From Streptomyces sp. NBC_01481 (GTDB taxonomy: Bacteria; Actinomycetota; Actinomycetes; Streptomycetales; Streptomycetaceae), in the NCBI RefSeq assembly GCF_026339995.1, contig NZ_JAPEPT010000006.1:372001-436000 (forward strand): a DNA stretch of 64,000 nt, read 5' to 3'. A program made the position numbers and the translations under genes. Of the stretch, positions 7,961-16,545 are shown in pieces. Position 1 is the first letter of the stretch; each line of letters opens with the position of its first letter. The notes beneath the pieces were generated by a model. The model was not told the DNA's origin. It saw nothing but the letters and a program-made list of their open reading frames with translations, and did no database searches.

Positions 7961-9176
7961 GTGCTGGATTCCTCAAAGGAAGTACACATAGCGGCGGCGT
8001 AAACGCCTGGTGGGCGGTGCGGGTCTGCCCCAGATCCAGGGTCGGGCGCGGGCGTTGAGCTGGGCCGTGGCCACTTCGGTGGCGTGGGTGATGTGGTCGC
8101 GGTCGCCGAAGGAGCGTCCGGCCAGGGCGGTCTTGCGGAAGATGCGCCACCAGCCCTCTTGAAGGTTGAGCCAGCAGGCGCCGACTGGGATGAACACATG
8201 CCTGATGCGGGGATGTTCCTCGAGCCAGGTTCGGGTGGACACGCTGTTGTGGGAGGACAGATTGTCGGTGATCACGTAGATGTCCCCGACGGGGTTGGCG
8301 TCCTCGACCAACTGAAGGAACTGCTGGTAGAAGGCACTGTTACGGGAGGTGGCCGTCATCGTGACCTCGTGGCCGTCCCGGACGCGTAAGGCGCCGTAGA
8401 CCCAGGTTTTCTCCGGTCCGCGGGAGTAGTCGAGCTCGTTTTTGATGCGGTGTCCGTCCGGCGACCAGCCCGGTGCCGGCGGGAAGGTGCGTGGGATCAC
8501 CGGGCCGAGTTCGTCGGCGCAGACCACCGTCGCGCCGTCGGGAGGGCTGGTGTAGAGCTCGACGATCCGCGTCCTTTTCCCTCGAAGTCCACATCTCTCG
8601 AGCGGGTCCACGAGCGCGTGCGCCGCCAGCGCACCCCCTCGGCCAGCAGGATCCGACGTACCTGGGAGCGGCTGACCTCGATGCCCAGGTCCCGGGCCGT
8701 GGCGGCCAGCGCGTCCAAAGTCCACTCCGAGGGCCCCAACTCGTCCGCGGCCCACATCTCGTTCGACGGCTGCACCTCCAGCCGACCCGGCGGCGTCAGC
8801 CTGACCAGGCCGATGATCCTCGAGCGCTCGGCCTCGGTGATCCTTCGCTTGCGTCCCTGCCCGCCCAGATCCTCCAGTCCCTCCAGCCCGCAGCGGTTGA
8901 AGCGGTGCAGCCAGCGGCGCACCGTCTTCTGACCGCACCGCAGCTCGTCGGCTATCTGCGGGACCAGCCAGCCGCCCCAGCTCAGCTCCACCATCCGGCA
9001 GCGCTCCACCACAACCTTCGGCGCCTTTCTGGCCGACGCCAGGCGGTGGACCACCGCTTTCTCACCCTCGTCACGGCCCGGCCGTGCCCTCAGCACCACT
9101 ACCCAGCACCCGCCCCCGAGCACCTGCAACTGCCCCGCTACCAGCAGCTATACCCACCGAAAGAGGAATCCAGCAC
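7961..9176 (-). mobile_element. IS630-family insertion sequence, copy 2 (1216 bp)
   Basis: Same length, ends and content as the copy at 6743-7958, in the same orientation, separated from it only by the shared TA at 7959-7960; the right TA is 9177-9178. TIR element B starts directly after that TA. The tandem arrangement could come from insertion of one copy at the TA next to the other, or from unequal recombination. Confidence 0.9.
7973..9129 (-). CDS. IS630-family transposase, -1 frameshift (copy 2)
   Basis: Identical in translation to the transposase of copy 1: DNA-binding frame from 9129 and catalytic frame ending at 7973, joined at the slippery site TTTTCCC (8575-8581; GGGAAAA on the coding strand). 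DDE acids lie in VVCADELGPV, YVITDNLSS and WLNLQEGWW. The preserved frameshift site in both copies argues that frameshifting is functional. Confidence 0.85.
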
Positions 9177-9178
9177 TA

Positions 9179-9393
9179 GGGCCTGTCGTTCGGATCTTGC
9201 CGGGTTCGCGTGCCCTGGCACGCACTCCCCCGTAGCCCTTCGGGCACGGGAGGTGCCCCCATGCCGCGTTGCGTCAGTCGCCGACGCTCCGCATCGGCTC
9301 CATCCTCCGCCTTGCGATCGCACGCACCACAGTGACATCAGCCGCTCCGCGGCGGGCCGCTCACTGATCCGGCCTGATCCGAACGACAGGCCC
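9179..9393. repeat. TIR element copy B (MITE-like, 215 bp)
   Basis: Perfect 18-bp inverted ends, GGGCCTGTCGTTCGGATC and its complement. The inside is closely related to copy C (shared CGTGCCCTGGCACGCAC, CACCACAGTGACATCAGCC and GCTCCGCGGCGGGCCGCTC). The left flank is TA (9177-9178); the right flank reads TG rather than TA, perhaps after loss of an A from an original TAG. The TIRs differ from those of copies A and C (GTCGTTC versus GTCCGGTC), so this is a sister subfamily. No coding capacity. Confidence 0.75.
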
Positions 9394-9398
9394 TGGCC

Positions 9399-9872
9399 TC
9401 ACTCCCCCCGCAGCCGCCCCTCCAGCCGCTCGATCGCGGCCCTGACGCCGTTGCCGTATCCGTCGTCCCCCAGGGCGTCCGTCGCCGCGCGAGCCCGGTC
9501 GAGATGGACCCGCGCGGCCTCGGGGCGCTGGAGCTTCACATAGTCGGCGGCGAGGTTGAGGTGGAGCGAGGGGTAGAAGGCACGCACCTCGAGCGCCGCC
9601 TCGTGCCGGGCCGGCCGCTCCTCGCTCAGCCCGTCCGCCGCGGCCAGCGCCCGCAGATCCCAGGCGAGCTCGTCCCCGGGGTCGTCCTGGGTGTCCGCCA
9701 TGTAGTGCGCCAGGGTGCAGCGGTGAAGTGCGTCACCGGCCTCGCCGATCTCCGACCAGAGGGCGCCGAAGCGATTGCGTGCCTCCTCGCGGTCTCCGCC
9801 GTGCAGCAGCATGATCGCCTGCCCGATCCGGGTCACGACGGCGTCCCCCGACGCCTCCGGCTGCTCCCTCAC
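9399..9872 (-). CDS. Tetratricopeptide-type protein
   Basis: A 157-residue all-helical protein. Two or three degenerate TPR units are visible: IMLLHGGDREEARNRFGALW (about residues 20-39), a middle unit around LHRCTLAHYMAD, and LHLNLAADYVKLQRPEAARV (about 103-122) followed by HLDRARAATDAL. No signal peptide or catalytic motif. Such proteins are protein-interaction scaffolds; the partner is not known. Before the IS and TIR insertions its 3' end lay only a few bases from the stop of the convergent lipoprotein gene now at 6279. Confidence 0.65.
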   Translation of the reverse strand: MREQPEASGDAVVTRIGQAIMLLHGGDREEARNRFGALWSEIGEAGDALHRCTLAHYMADTQDDPGDELAWDLRALAAADGLSEERPARHEAALEVRAFYPSLHLNLAADYVKLQRPEAARVHLDRARAATDALGDDGYGNGVRAAIERLEGRLRGE

Positions 9873-9958
9873 TGCGGCCTCCCACGTCCGTGCGGCGATT
9901 GCGCGAAATGCGACGAGTCACGGATCACGACGCTAGCCGCCGCCCTTGACAATGCCGC

Positions 9959-9986
9959 ACAGGCTCGGGCACGGGCCCGAGCCTGT
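9959..9986 (-). terminator. Hairpin, likely terminator of ung
   Basis: A perfect 12-bp stem, ACAGGCTCGGGC (9959-9970) with GCCCGAGCCTGT (9975-9986) and a 4-base loop. It lies downstream of ung on the minus strand. TIR element C now separates it from the stop codon; without the insertion it would sit about 20 bp after ung. Confidence 0.6.
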
Positions 9987-10008
9987 CAGCCGGGTGCGCG
10001 AACGCTTA

Positions 10009-10214
10009 GGTCCTGTCCGGTCGATCTTGCCGGGCTCGCGTGCCCTGGCACGCACGCTGCGTTGTCGTCAGTCGCCGACGCTCCGCGTCGGCTCTCCCCC
10101 TGCCTTCGGCGGAAGGACCCCCATCCTCCGGCCTGCGATCGCACGCACCACAGTGACATCAGCCGCTCCGCGGCGGGCCGCTCGCTGATCCGGCCTCATC
10201 GACCGGACAGGACC
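10009..10214. repeat. TIR element copy C (MITE-like, 206 bp)
   Basis: Ends GGTCCTGTCCGGTCGAT and ATCGACCGGACAGGACC, flanked by TA at 10007-10008 and 10215-10216. The inside is related to copies A and B. The right TA forms the first two bases of the ung stop codon (read on the minus strand as TAG). Removing the element and one TA gives TAA, so this copy also went into a stop codon. Confidence 0.8.
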
Positions 10215-10897
10215 TAGCCGAGGTTCGGGATCCGCCAGTCGATGGGCTCGTGGCCCTGGGCGGCGACCGCCTCGTTGATCTGCGTGAAGGGGTGCGAGCC
10301 GAAGAACTTCTTCGCGGACAGGGGCGAGGGGTGGGCGCCCTTCACCACCACATGCCGCGTCTCGTCGATCAGGGGCAGCTTCTTCTGCGCGTAGGCGCCC
10401 CAGAGCACGAACACCGCGGGGTCGGGCCGCGAGGCCACGGCGCTGATCACCGCGTCCGTCACCTTCTCCCACCCCTTGCCCTTGTGGGAGTTGGCCTCGC
10501 CGGCCCGCACCGTCAGCACGGCGTTGAGCAGCAGGACACCCTGCTCGGCCCACGGCATCAGATAGCCGTTGTCCGGGACGGGGTGGCCCAGCTCCGCCTG
10601 CATCTCCTTGTAGATGTTCCGCAGGGAGGGCGGGGTCCTGACGCCCGGCCGCACGGAGAAGCAGAGGCCGTGCCCCTGCCCCTCTCCGTGGTACGGGTCC
10701 TGGCCGAGAATCAGGACCTTGACGCGTTCGTACGGTGTCGCGTCGAGGGCGGCGAAGACCTCCTCGCGCGGCGGATAGACCGGCCCCCTGGCCCGCTCCT
10801 CCTCGACGAACTCGGTGAGCTCCTTGAAGTAGGGCTTCTGCAGCTCGTCGCCGAGGACGCCGCGCCAGGACTCGGGCAGCATGTCGGTGTCGGTCAC
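10214..10897 (-). CDS. ung: Uracil-DNA glycosylase
   Basis: A 227-residue family 1 UDG, usual length. The water-activating motif GQDPYHGEGQGHGLCFSV (about residues 62-79) includes the catalytic Asp; NAVLTV and the minor-groove loop HPSPLSA (about 188-194) with the second catalytic His are present. It excises uracil from DNA in base excision repair. The start ATG at 10897 (MTDTDMLPESW) follows a GGAGGTTG Shine-Dalgarno. The stop codon was rebuilt by TIR element C without changing the protein. Confidence 0.95.
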   Translation of the reverse strand: MTDTDMLPESWRGVLGDELQKPYFKELTEFVEEERARGPVYPPREEVFAALDATPYERVKVLILGQDPYHGEGQGHGLCFSVRPGVRTPPSLRNIYKEMQAELGHPVPDNGYLMPWAEQGVLLLNAVLTVRAGEANSHKGKGWEKVTDAVISAVASRPDPAVFVLWGAYAQKKLPLIDETRHVVVKGAHPSPLSAKKFFGSHPFTQINEAVAAQGHEPIDWRIPNLG

Positions 10898-10975
10898 GTC
10901 AACAACCTCCGGAATGGGACCAGTTCTCGAGAAAGAACCTACCGGGGGCCACTGACAACGGGGTCTGCCGGCGGT

Positions 10976-12556
10976 CTACCAGCTGGCCTTGCGGTACAGC
11001 TGCCACATCTGCATGAACGTCTGCGGGTTGATCGCGAGTTCGCCGCCGCCGATCTCCTCGCTGGAGGCGACGAACATCTTGCCCTGCCACAGCGGCAGCA
11101 GCCGAACGTCGTCACCGAGGATCTCCTGTGCCCGCTCGAACTGCTCGGTGACCGCACCGCGGTCGCTCTCGCGCCGGGACGCGGGCAGCAGCTGGTCAGT
11201 GATCTCGGGGCTTTCGTACGGCATGCTGAGCGCGTTGTTCTTGCCGACGAACGGCGCCACAAAGTTGTCCGGGTCCGGGAAGTCGGGGAACCAGCCGCGT
11301 CCGAAGACGGGGTACTCGCCGGCCTGGTAGGCCTTCCTGAAGTCCTTCTCCGGCTTGCCCTCCACCGTGATCTTGAACAGGCCGGTGGCGTCGAGCTGCC
11401 GCTTGAGCTCGTCGAACTCGGCCTTGGAGGCGGAGCCGTAACGGTCGGAGGAGTACCCGAACATCAGCGGCACCGGCTTGGTGATACCGGCGTCCTTGAG
11501 GATGGCCCGCGCCTTGTCCACGTCCGGCTCGCCATAGCGGTCGAAGAACTCGGTGGTGTGGCCGGAAATGCCCTTGGGGACCATGGAGTACAGCGGCTCG
11601 GCCGTGCCCTGGTAGACCTTGCCGACCAGCGCGCCGCGGTCGACGACCTGAGCGATCGCACGGCGTACGGCGAGCTTGCCCGCCATGGGGTCCTTGGAGT
11701 TGAAGACGAGGTAGCGGATGTCGGCGCCGACCGTCTCGACGAGCTGGAGGCCGTCGTACTCCGGCTGCTTCGACTGAAGCTTGACGACCTCCTGCGCGGT
11801 GAGACCGCGGTAGATCGTGTCGATCTTCTTCTTCTTGAGCTCTCCGACCATCACGTCGGAGTCCTGGAAGTAGCGGATGGTGACGGCTTCGTTCTTGAGC
11901 TTCGCGAACCCCTCGTACTTGGAGTTCTTGGTCAGCTCGGCCCGTTCGCCCTTCTTGTACGAACTCAGGACGTACGGCCCCGAACCTGTCAGCCCGCCGT
12001 CCTCGCGGAGCTCGTCCGCCGGGTACTCCTTGGGCGGGACGACAGCCATGGCGGGCGTGGCCAGGATGAACGGGAACGTGGCGTCAGCCGTCTTGAGGCT
12101 GAACCTCACGATGCGGTCCCCGGCGACCTCGACCTTGTCGAGCGAGCCGAGCAGACCGTTGGGGCCACCCTTCGCGTCGATCTTCCGGATCCGCTCGATG
12201 GAGTACTTGACCGCCGCGGCGTCGAGCTTGTCGCCGTTGGAGAAGGTAAGGCCAGGCTTCAGCTCGCACTCGAAGAGCTTGTTGCTGGAATCGGTGAAGC
12301 GGCAGGATTTCGCGGCGTCGGGCTGCGGCGCTGCGCTGCCGGACGGGAAGCTCACCAGCGTCTGGAAGACATTACTCAGCAATTCCCATGAGCCGTCCCA
12401 GGCTGCGGCCGGATCGAGGGTGGTGGGCTCACTCATCGTACCGACCGTAATCTTCTGCTCGCGCTCGGTGCTCTCACCCGAAAACAGGCTGCATCCGGCC
12501 AGCAGAGATATGGACGCTAGGGCTGCAGTGGCCTGCAGGCAGGTCCGGTAGAACAC
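10976..12556 (-). CDS. ABC transporter substrate-binding lipoprotein (peptide family 5)
   Basis: A 526-residue extracellular solute-binding protein, family 5. The signal is a lipoprotein type with lipobox LLAGC near residue 20, followed by the mature start KITVGTMSEPTTLDPAAAW that is typical of oligopeptide/dipeptide binding proteins. Further family landmarks are SNGDKLDAAAVKYSIERI and VRRAIAQVVDRGALV. GTG at 12556 is chosen because AGGAG lies 7 bp upstream; a GTG two codons earlier (12562) would sit almost on that site. No permease or ATPase genes accompany it, so it is an orphan binding protein and its ligand is unknown. Confidence 0.85.
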   Translation of the reverse strand: MFYRTCLQATAALASISLLAGCSLFSGESTEREQKITVGTMSEPTTLDPAAAWDGSWELLSNVFQTLVSFPSGSAAPQPDAAKSCRFTDSSNKLFECELKPGLTFSNGDKLDAAAVKYSIERIRKIDAKGGPNGLLGSLDKVEVAGDRIVRFSLKTADATFPFILATPAMAVVPPKEYPADELREDGGLTGSGPYVLSSYKKGERAELTKNSKYEGFAKLKNEAVTIRYFQDSDVMVGELKKKKIDTIYRGLTAQEVVKLQSKQPEYDGLQLVETVGADIRYLVFNSKDPMAGKLAVRRAIAQVVDRGALVGKVYQGTAEPLYSMVPKGISGHTTEFFDRYGEPDVDKARAILKDAGITKPVPLMFGYSSDRYGSASKAEFDELKRQLDATGLFKITVEGKPEKDFRKAYQAGEYPVFGRGWFPDFPDPDNFVAPFVGKNNALSMPYESPEITDQLLPASRRESDRGAVTEQFERAQEILGDDVRLLPLWQGKMFVASSEEIGGGELAINPQTFMQMWQLYRKASW

Positions 12557-12602
12557 GTGCACGCTCCTCGTTCAGCCATGGGTCGGCCGACCATACCGCA
12601 GC

Positions 12603-12636
12603 GCCCTGCCGGGTCAATCTGATGGCCCGGCAGGGC
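12603..12636 (-). terminator. Hairpin terminator after the SDR pair
   Basis: Inverted repeat GCCCTGCCGGG (12603-12613) and CCCGGCAGGGC (12626-12636), 11-bp perfect stem with a 12-base loop. It lies between the stop of the minus-strand SDR gene at 12673 and the start of the next minus-strand gene, a fitting place for a terminator. Confidence 0.6.
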
Positions 12637-12672
12637 ACTTGACACATTCAGGAACAAAAGGGTCCAGGGGGC

Positions 12673-13434
12673 TCAGTGCACCCCGGCATTGAGGAAGATA
12701 CCCCCGTCGACGACCAGCGTCTGCCCCGTGATCCAGTCGGATTGCTCAGAAGTCAAAAAAGCCGCCGCTCCGCCGATGTCCTCGGGCACACCGAGGCGCG
12801 CGAGCGGGTAGCCCGCGGCCGCCTCCTCCTCCCTGCCCTCGTACAGGGCCTGGGCGAACTTGGTCTTGACCACGGCCGGTGCGATCGCGTTGACCCTGAC
12901 ACCCGGCGCGAACTCGTGCGCCAGCTGCAGGGTCAGGTTGATCATCGCCGCCTTGCTCATGCCGTAGGAACCGATGAAGGGCGAGGGAGCGAGACCGGCG
13001 ACGGACGCGATGTTCACGATCGCACCGCCGTTCTCCTTCTGCCAGGCCTTCCAGGTCTGCTGGGCGAAGCCGAGCGCCGAGATCACGTTGGTCTCGTACA
13101 CCTTGCGCGCCACGTTCAGGTCGAGCTCGGCCATCGGCGAGTAGACCGGGTTCGTACCGGCGTTGTTGATCAGGAAGTCGACGCGGCCGAAGGCCTCCAT
13201 GACCCGCTCCACGGCGGCCGCCTGGTGGGCTTCGTCGTGGGCCTTGCCCGCGATGGCGATCACCCGGTCGGCGCCGAGCTTCTCCACGGCCTCCTTGAGC
13301 GCGTCCTCACCACGTCCGGTGATGCACACCCGGTCGCCGCGGGCGACGAGCGCCTCGGCGACGCCGTAGCCGATGCCACGGCTCGCGCCGGTGATCAGCG
13401 CGACCTTTCCGCTGTCCTGTACCTCTGCGCTCAT
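12673..13434 (-). CDS. SDR family oxidoreductase
   Basis: A 253-residue classical short-chain dehydrogenase. NAD(P)-binding TGASRGIGYG (about residues 15-24), INNAG (about 89-93), catalytic Ser in NIASVAG and the Tyr-x-x-x-Lys pair in SYGMSKAAM (about 155-163), and the late PEDIGGAAAFLTS and ITGQTLVVDGG segments are all present. It acts in the cytoplasm on an unknown hydroxy/oxo substrate. It follows the fabG-type gene by 17 bp on the same strand, so the two are probably co-transcribed and may act on the same or related substrate, for example in fatty acid or steroid-like degradation. Confidence 0.85.
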   Translation of the reverse strand: MSAEVQDSGKVALITGASRGIGYGVAEALVARGDRVCITGRGEDALKEAVEKLGADRVIAIAGKAHDEAHQAAAVERVMEAFGRVDFLINNAGTNPVYSPMAELDLNVARKVYETNVISALGFAQQTWKAWQKENGGAIVNIASVAGLAPSPFIGSYGMSKAAMINLTLQLAHEFAPGVRVNAIAPAVVKTKFAQALYEGREEEAAAGYPLARLGVPEDIGGAAAFLTSEQSDWITGQTLVVDGGIFLNAGVH

Positions 13435-13451
13435 GTCCGTCGTCTCCCGAT

Positions 13452-14213
13452 TCAGTTGAGCGGTCCGCCGGCCACGTACATGACCTGGCCGGACACAAAG
13501 CCGGCCTCGTCGCCCGTGAAGAAGGCGATGGCGTTGGCGATGTCCTCGGGGAACCCGACGCGCGCGACCGGGATCTGGGTGGCGGCAGCGGCCTGGAACT
13601 CCTCGAAGCCCATGCCGACGCGGGCGGCCGTCTGGGCCGTCATCTCGGTGACGATGAAGCCGGGGGCGACGGCGTTGGCGGTGATGCCGAACTTGCCGAG
13701 CTCCTTGGCGAGGGTCTTGGTGAAGCCCTGCAGACCGGCCTTGACGGCGGAGTAGTTGGCCTGGCCGCGGTTGCCGAGCGCCGAGCTGGAGGAGAGCGAG
13801 ACGATACGTCCGAATCCGGCGTCCACCATGTATTTCTGGCAGGCCTTGGCCATCAGGAACGCACCCTTGAGATGCACGTTCATCACGGTGTCCCAGTCGG
13901 ACTCGCTCATCTTGAAGAGCAGGTTGTCGCGGAGCACGCCCGCGTTGTTGACGAGGATCGTCGGCGCGCCGAGCTCGGCGGCGACGCGCGCGACGGCGGC
14001 CTCCACCTGGGCGCTGTCGGAGACGTCGCAGCCCACGGCGAGGGCCTTGCCGCCCGCCGCGGTGATCTTCTCGACGGTGTCCTTGCAGGCCGCCTCGTCG
14101 AGGTCGAGTACGGCTACGGCGCGGCCCTCGGCCGCCAGTCGTACCGCGGTGGCTGCGCCAATACCGCGCGCAGCCCCGGTCACGACGGCGACGCGCTGCT
14201 CGGTGGTGGACAT
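13452..14213 (-). CDS. fabG: FabG-type 3-oxoacyl-ACP reductase
   Basis: A 253-residue SDR with TGAARGIGAAT (about 12-22), LVNNAGVLRDN (about 87-97), catalytic Ser in SLSSSSALGNRG, YSAVKAGL (Tyr and Lys, about 156-163) and the family-typical NAVAPGFIVTEMT and VSGQVMYVAGGPL. The NNAGVLRD and NAVAPGFI signatures are those of FabG-like beta-ketoacyl reductases using NADPH. It could equally be a secondary-metabolism or catabolic homologue rather than the essential FabG, since no acpP or fabH is near. First gene of a two-gene minus-strand operon. Confidence 0.8.
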   Translation of the reverse strand: MSTTEQRVAVVTGAARGIGAATAVRLAAEGRAVAVLDLDEAACKDTVEKITAAGGKALAVGCDVSDSAQVEAAVARVAAELGAPTILVNNAGVLRDNLLFKMSESDWDTVMNVHLKGAFLMAKACQKYMVDAGFGRIVSLSSSSALGNRGQANYSAVKAGLQGFTKTLAKELGKFGITANAVAPGFIVTEMTAQTAARVGMGFEEFQAAAATQIPVARVGFPEDIANAIAFFTGDEAGFVSGQVMYVAGGPLN

Positions 14214-14366
14214 GCTGGTTCTCCTCGCCCTTGGATGCGGCTCATCCGGTACGTCCCACGTCCAGGGATGAGCGACCGCTTAGTACCTTCAGCAGACGTG
14301 ACGCTAGAAGCCCTGGCACCCGGTGTCAACGGCCCACCGGGTGCGCCCCGTCACTCACGGAATCAC

Positions 14367-14750
14367 TCACCGGACGAGCAGGTCGAGCAGCCGCTCCACC
14401 TCAGCCTGTGGATCGGAGGTCAGTCCCGTGTGCACGGGGCCCGGCTGTACGACGGTCGAGCGCGGCGCGATCAGCCAGCGGAAGCGGCGTCCAGCGTCGT
14501 CGCGCGCCGCCTGGCCTGCGTCCTCGCCGCCTCGGCAGACGCCCTCGACGGCCCGCAGGGCGGCGCGTACCCCCGTCACATCGGCGCGCGGGTCGAGGGC
14601 CTTGAGTTTCCCCTCGTCGAGATACGTACGGGCGGCGACGAAGGACTTGGCACGGCAATAGACCACCACGCCGGCGTTGAAACACTCACCGCGCTCGACC
14701 CGCGGCACCACACGCAGCAGCGCGTACTCGAAGACATCACGCTCGCTCAC
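14367..14750 (-). CDS. DUF3037 protein
   Basis: A 127-residue soluble protein with the DUF3037 signature: EYALLRVVPRVERGECFNAG near the N-terminus (about 8-27), VVVYCRAKSF, and an RFRWLIAPRSTVVQP segment (about 89-103). Function unknown for the family. Its ATG overlaps the stop of the HipA-like kinase gene (ATGA at 14747-14750), implying translational coupling, and the pair is a recurrent neighbour combination, so they probably act together. Confidence 0.75.
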   Translation of the reverse strand: MSERDVFEYALLRVVPRVERGECFNAGVVVYCRAKSFVAARTYLDEGKLKALDPRADVTGVRAALRAVEGVCRGGEDAGQAARDDAGRRFRWLIAPRSTVVQPGPVHTGLTSDPQAEVERLLDLLVR

Positions 14751-15598
14751 TGGCCCGCGTCCTTCGTGCTCTTGGTCGGGTGCGGCCAGGGGGTGAGATG
14801 CTCGGTCAGCCAGCCGGGCGCCTGCGAGGGCCGGGGCTTGGAGGGCGCGCTCAGCGAGATCCGCTCATGGATCGTGGCCGCACGGGGCAGCAGCGCCTCG
14901 ACATAAGCCCTGCGCAGCGCGTCGGTGGTCCCGAAACCCGGCTCGTCGACCAGCCACTCGTCCGGGACGTCGGCGGCGACCTCGGTCAGCAGCTCCTCGG
15001 TGACCAGCGGCGCGAGTTCGGCGGCGGCCGCGGCGATGTCGGGCTTGAAGGGCGCGAGGGCATGGTCGGATGCGTCGTACGGCTTGGCCGCCGAGACCGC
15101 GGCGCCCGGCCAGTTGTGGTGCCAGATCATGGTGGCTCCATGGTCGATGAGCCACAGGTCGCCGTGCCACACCAGCATGTTGGGGTTGCGCCAGGAGCGG
15201 TCGACATTGTTGATCAGCGCGTCGAACCAGACGACCTTGCCGGCCTCGGCCGCGTCCACCTCGTAGGCGAGCGGGTCGAAGCCGAGCGAACCGGGCAGGA
15301 AGTCCATCCCGAGGTTCAGCCCGCCGCTCGCCTTCAGCAGCTCCTGCACCTCCTGATCGGGCTCGCCGAGACCGATGACGGGGTCGAGCTGGATGGCGAC
15401 CAGCTCGGGGACCCGCAGGCCGAGCCGCCTGCCGAGCTGTCCGCAGATGACTTCGGCGACCAGGGTCTTACGGCCCTGTCCCGCTCCGGTGAACTTCATG
15501 ACGTAGGTACCGAAATCGTCGGCCTCGACGATTCCAGGCAGTGATCCGCCCTCCCGTAGGGGTGTGACGTAGCGGGTCGCGGTTACTTCCGTAAGCAT
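14747..15598 (-). CDS. HipA-like kinase family protein
   Basis: A 283-residue protein related to HipA-type Ser/Thr kinases. Features are YVMKFTGAGQGRKTLVAEVI (about 32-51, with the ATP-binding Lys), the VWFDALINNVDRSWRNPNML catalytic region (Asp and Asn, about 123-142) and the metal-binding LWLIDHGATMIWH (DHG replacing DFG). No HipB-like antitoxin is next to it; the partner is DUF3037. Its first 34 codons recur as a diverged relic at 53816-53920, on the far side of the actinomycin cluster, so the cluster sits exactly between this gene's 5' end and that relic. Confidence 0.75.
   Translation of the reverse strand: MLTEVTATRYVTPLREGGSLPGIVEADDFGTYVMKFTGAGQGRKTLVAEVICGQLGRRLGLRVPELVAIQLDPVIGLGEPDQEVQELLKASGGLNLGMDFLPGSLGFDPLAYEVDAAEAGKVVWFDALINNVDRSWRNPNMLVWHGDLWLIDHGATMIWHHNWPGAAVSAAKPYDASDHALAPFKPDIAAAAAELAPLVTEELLTEVAADVPDEWLVDEPGFGTTDALRRAYVEALLPRAATIHERISLSAPSKPRPSQAPGWLTEHLTPWPHPTKSTKDAGQ
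15497..15598 (-). repeat. Left copy of the 102-bp direct repeat flanking the cluster
   Basis: The first 34 codons of the HipA-like gene, matched without gaps by 53819-53920 on the same strand. By my count 19 of 102 positions differ (about 81% identity), but 32 of 34 amino acids are the same. Similarity fades within about 20 bp upstream of the ATG in both copies. This marks the left boundary of the cluster region. Confidence 0.8.
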
Positions 15599-15912
15599 TT
15601 TCCCAGGTTATCGGGGCCCAACGTCCGGACCTCACGAGTAACGATGCCGGCCGAAGCCACTCCTTCCCCAGAACCCGGGATGAGCAGTGGGAAGAATCTG
15701 GGGAGTTCAGCTCCGAACCTCACTCTCCATCGAGGCCATCACGATCGCTGGAGCCCCGTCCGCAGCCGACAACCGGCCCGCCGGACGGCCTTCGCGCTGG
15801 ACGTGTGTGTTCCTTGGTCGGATCACTTGTTCAGGCGAAGGCCGCTGTGGCGTATGCCGTTCACCGACCCGCGTGATCAAGTTCGACGCACCATTCGACG
15901 CCGAAGATCAAG
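15599..15912. other. Intergenic region between HipA-like gene and cluster (314 bp)
   Basis: No credible gene. It must hold the promoter of the minus-strand HipA-like gene and the 3' end of the minus-strand acmA operon. Short open frames here lack a ribosome-binding site and codon bias. No strong terminator hairpin was found. Confidence 0.5.
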
Positions 15913-16545
15913 TCAGGACGAGAAGCCGTAGGCCTGCTCGCTCTCCCGAAAGTGCTGCACCAAGAGCGGATCCATCACCGTGGAATCCGGTCCGAAGAAC
16001 TTGCCGAACTTCTCCCGGTATTTCCGGAACCAGAGGGGCCGGTCGGACAGGAAGAAGATGTCGTGCAGGGCGATGGCGCGGATCGCGAGGACGGGCACCG
16101 GCGCCCTGCTCACCACGAAGCGGGGGTTGCGCGCCGCGGTCACCGTGCAGTTCTCGTGGAACTGGCCGATCATGAGCCCCTGCGCCACGAAGTCGTCCTT
16201 CACACGCGCCTGGGCCTGGTCGAGCAGTCCCGTGTCCTCGCTGCGCAGATCGGGGAGGACGACCACCATGGCCTGCAGCATGGGATTTCGGCCCTGCCAG
16301 GTGGTCAGCTCGTACTCGCGCAGACTGCTGCGCGCGATCTCCTCGACCAGTTCGAGGCTCGGCGCGTGCCCGACCAGACGTAAGCGGATCTCCAACGTCC
16401 GGTTCTTGCGGGAGGGTGACACGAACGGGCAGATCGGACCCGTGCGGCCGATCTCCGGATGGTTCGCCGATATGTACTCGGACAGCCACGAGTCGACCGA
16501 CTCCAGCGCGGACTCGAAGTCGACGACAGATGCCGTGGGCGTCAT
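15913..16545 (-). CDS. DUF6875-type protein of the actinomycin cluster (paralogue 1)
   Basis: A 210-residue protein without signal peptide or membrane helix. It is clearly paralogous to the protein at 40213-40884: both have an N-terminal helix (SVDSWLSEYI / AVDGWLSDYI), a TGPICPF / PGPVCPF motif (about residues 34-40), LEIRLRLVG, a VVVLPDL strand, and a C-terminal half with GQFHENC / AQFHERC and ALHDIFF / AIHDVLF. The shared Cys, His, Cys and His are candidate metal or heme ligands. The biochemical role is unknown; a part in 4-MHA formation is an inference from position. Last gene of the minus-strand acmA operon, overlapping the gene before it by ATGA (16542-16545). Confidence 0.7.
   Translation of the reverse strand: MTPTASVVDFESALESVDSWLSEYISANHPEIGRTGPICPFVSPSRKNRTLEIRLRLVGHAPSLELVEEIARSSLREYELTTWQGRNPMLQAMVVVLPDLRSEDTGLLDQAQARVKDDFVAQGLMIGQFHENCTVTAARNPRFVVSRAPVPVLAIRAIALHDIFFLSDRPLWFRKYREKFGKFFGPDSTVMDPLLVQHFRESEQAYGFSS

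Noticed and set aside
15644..15931. Small open frames in the gap left of the cluster
   Set aside because: No ribosome-binding site, no codon bias and no family resemblance.
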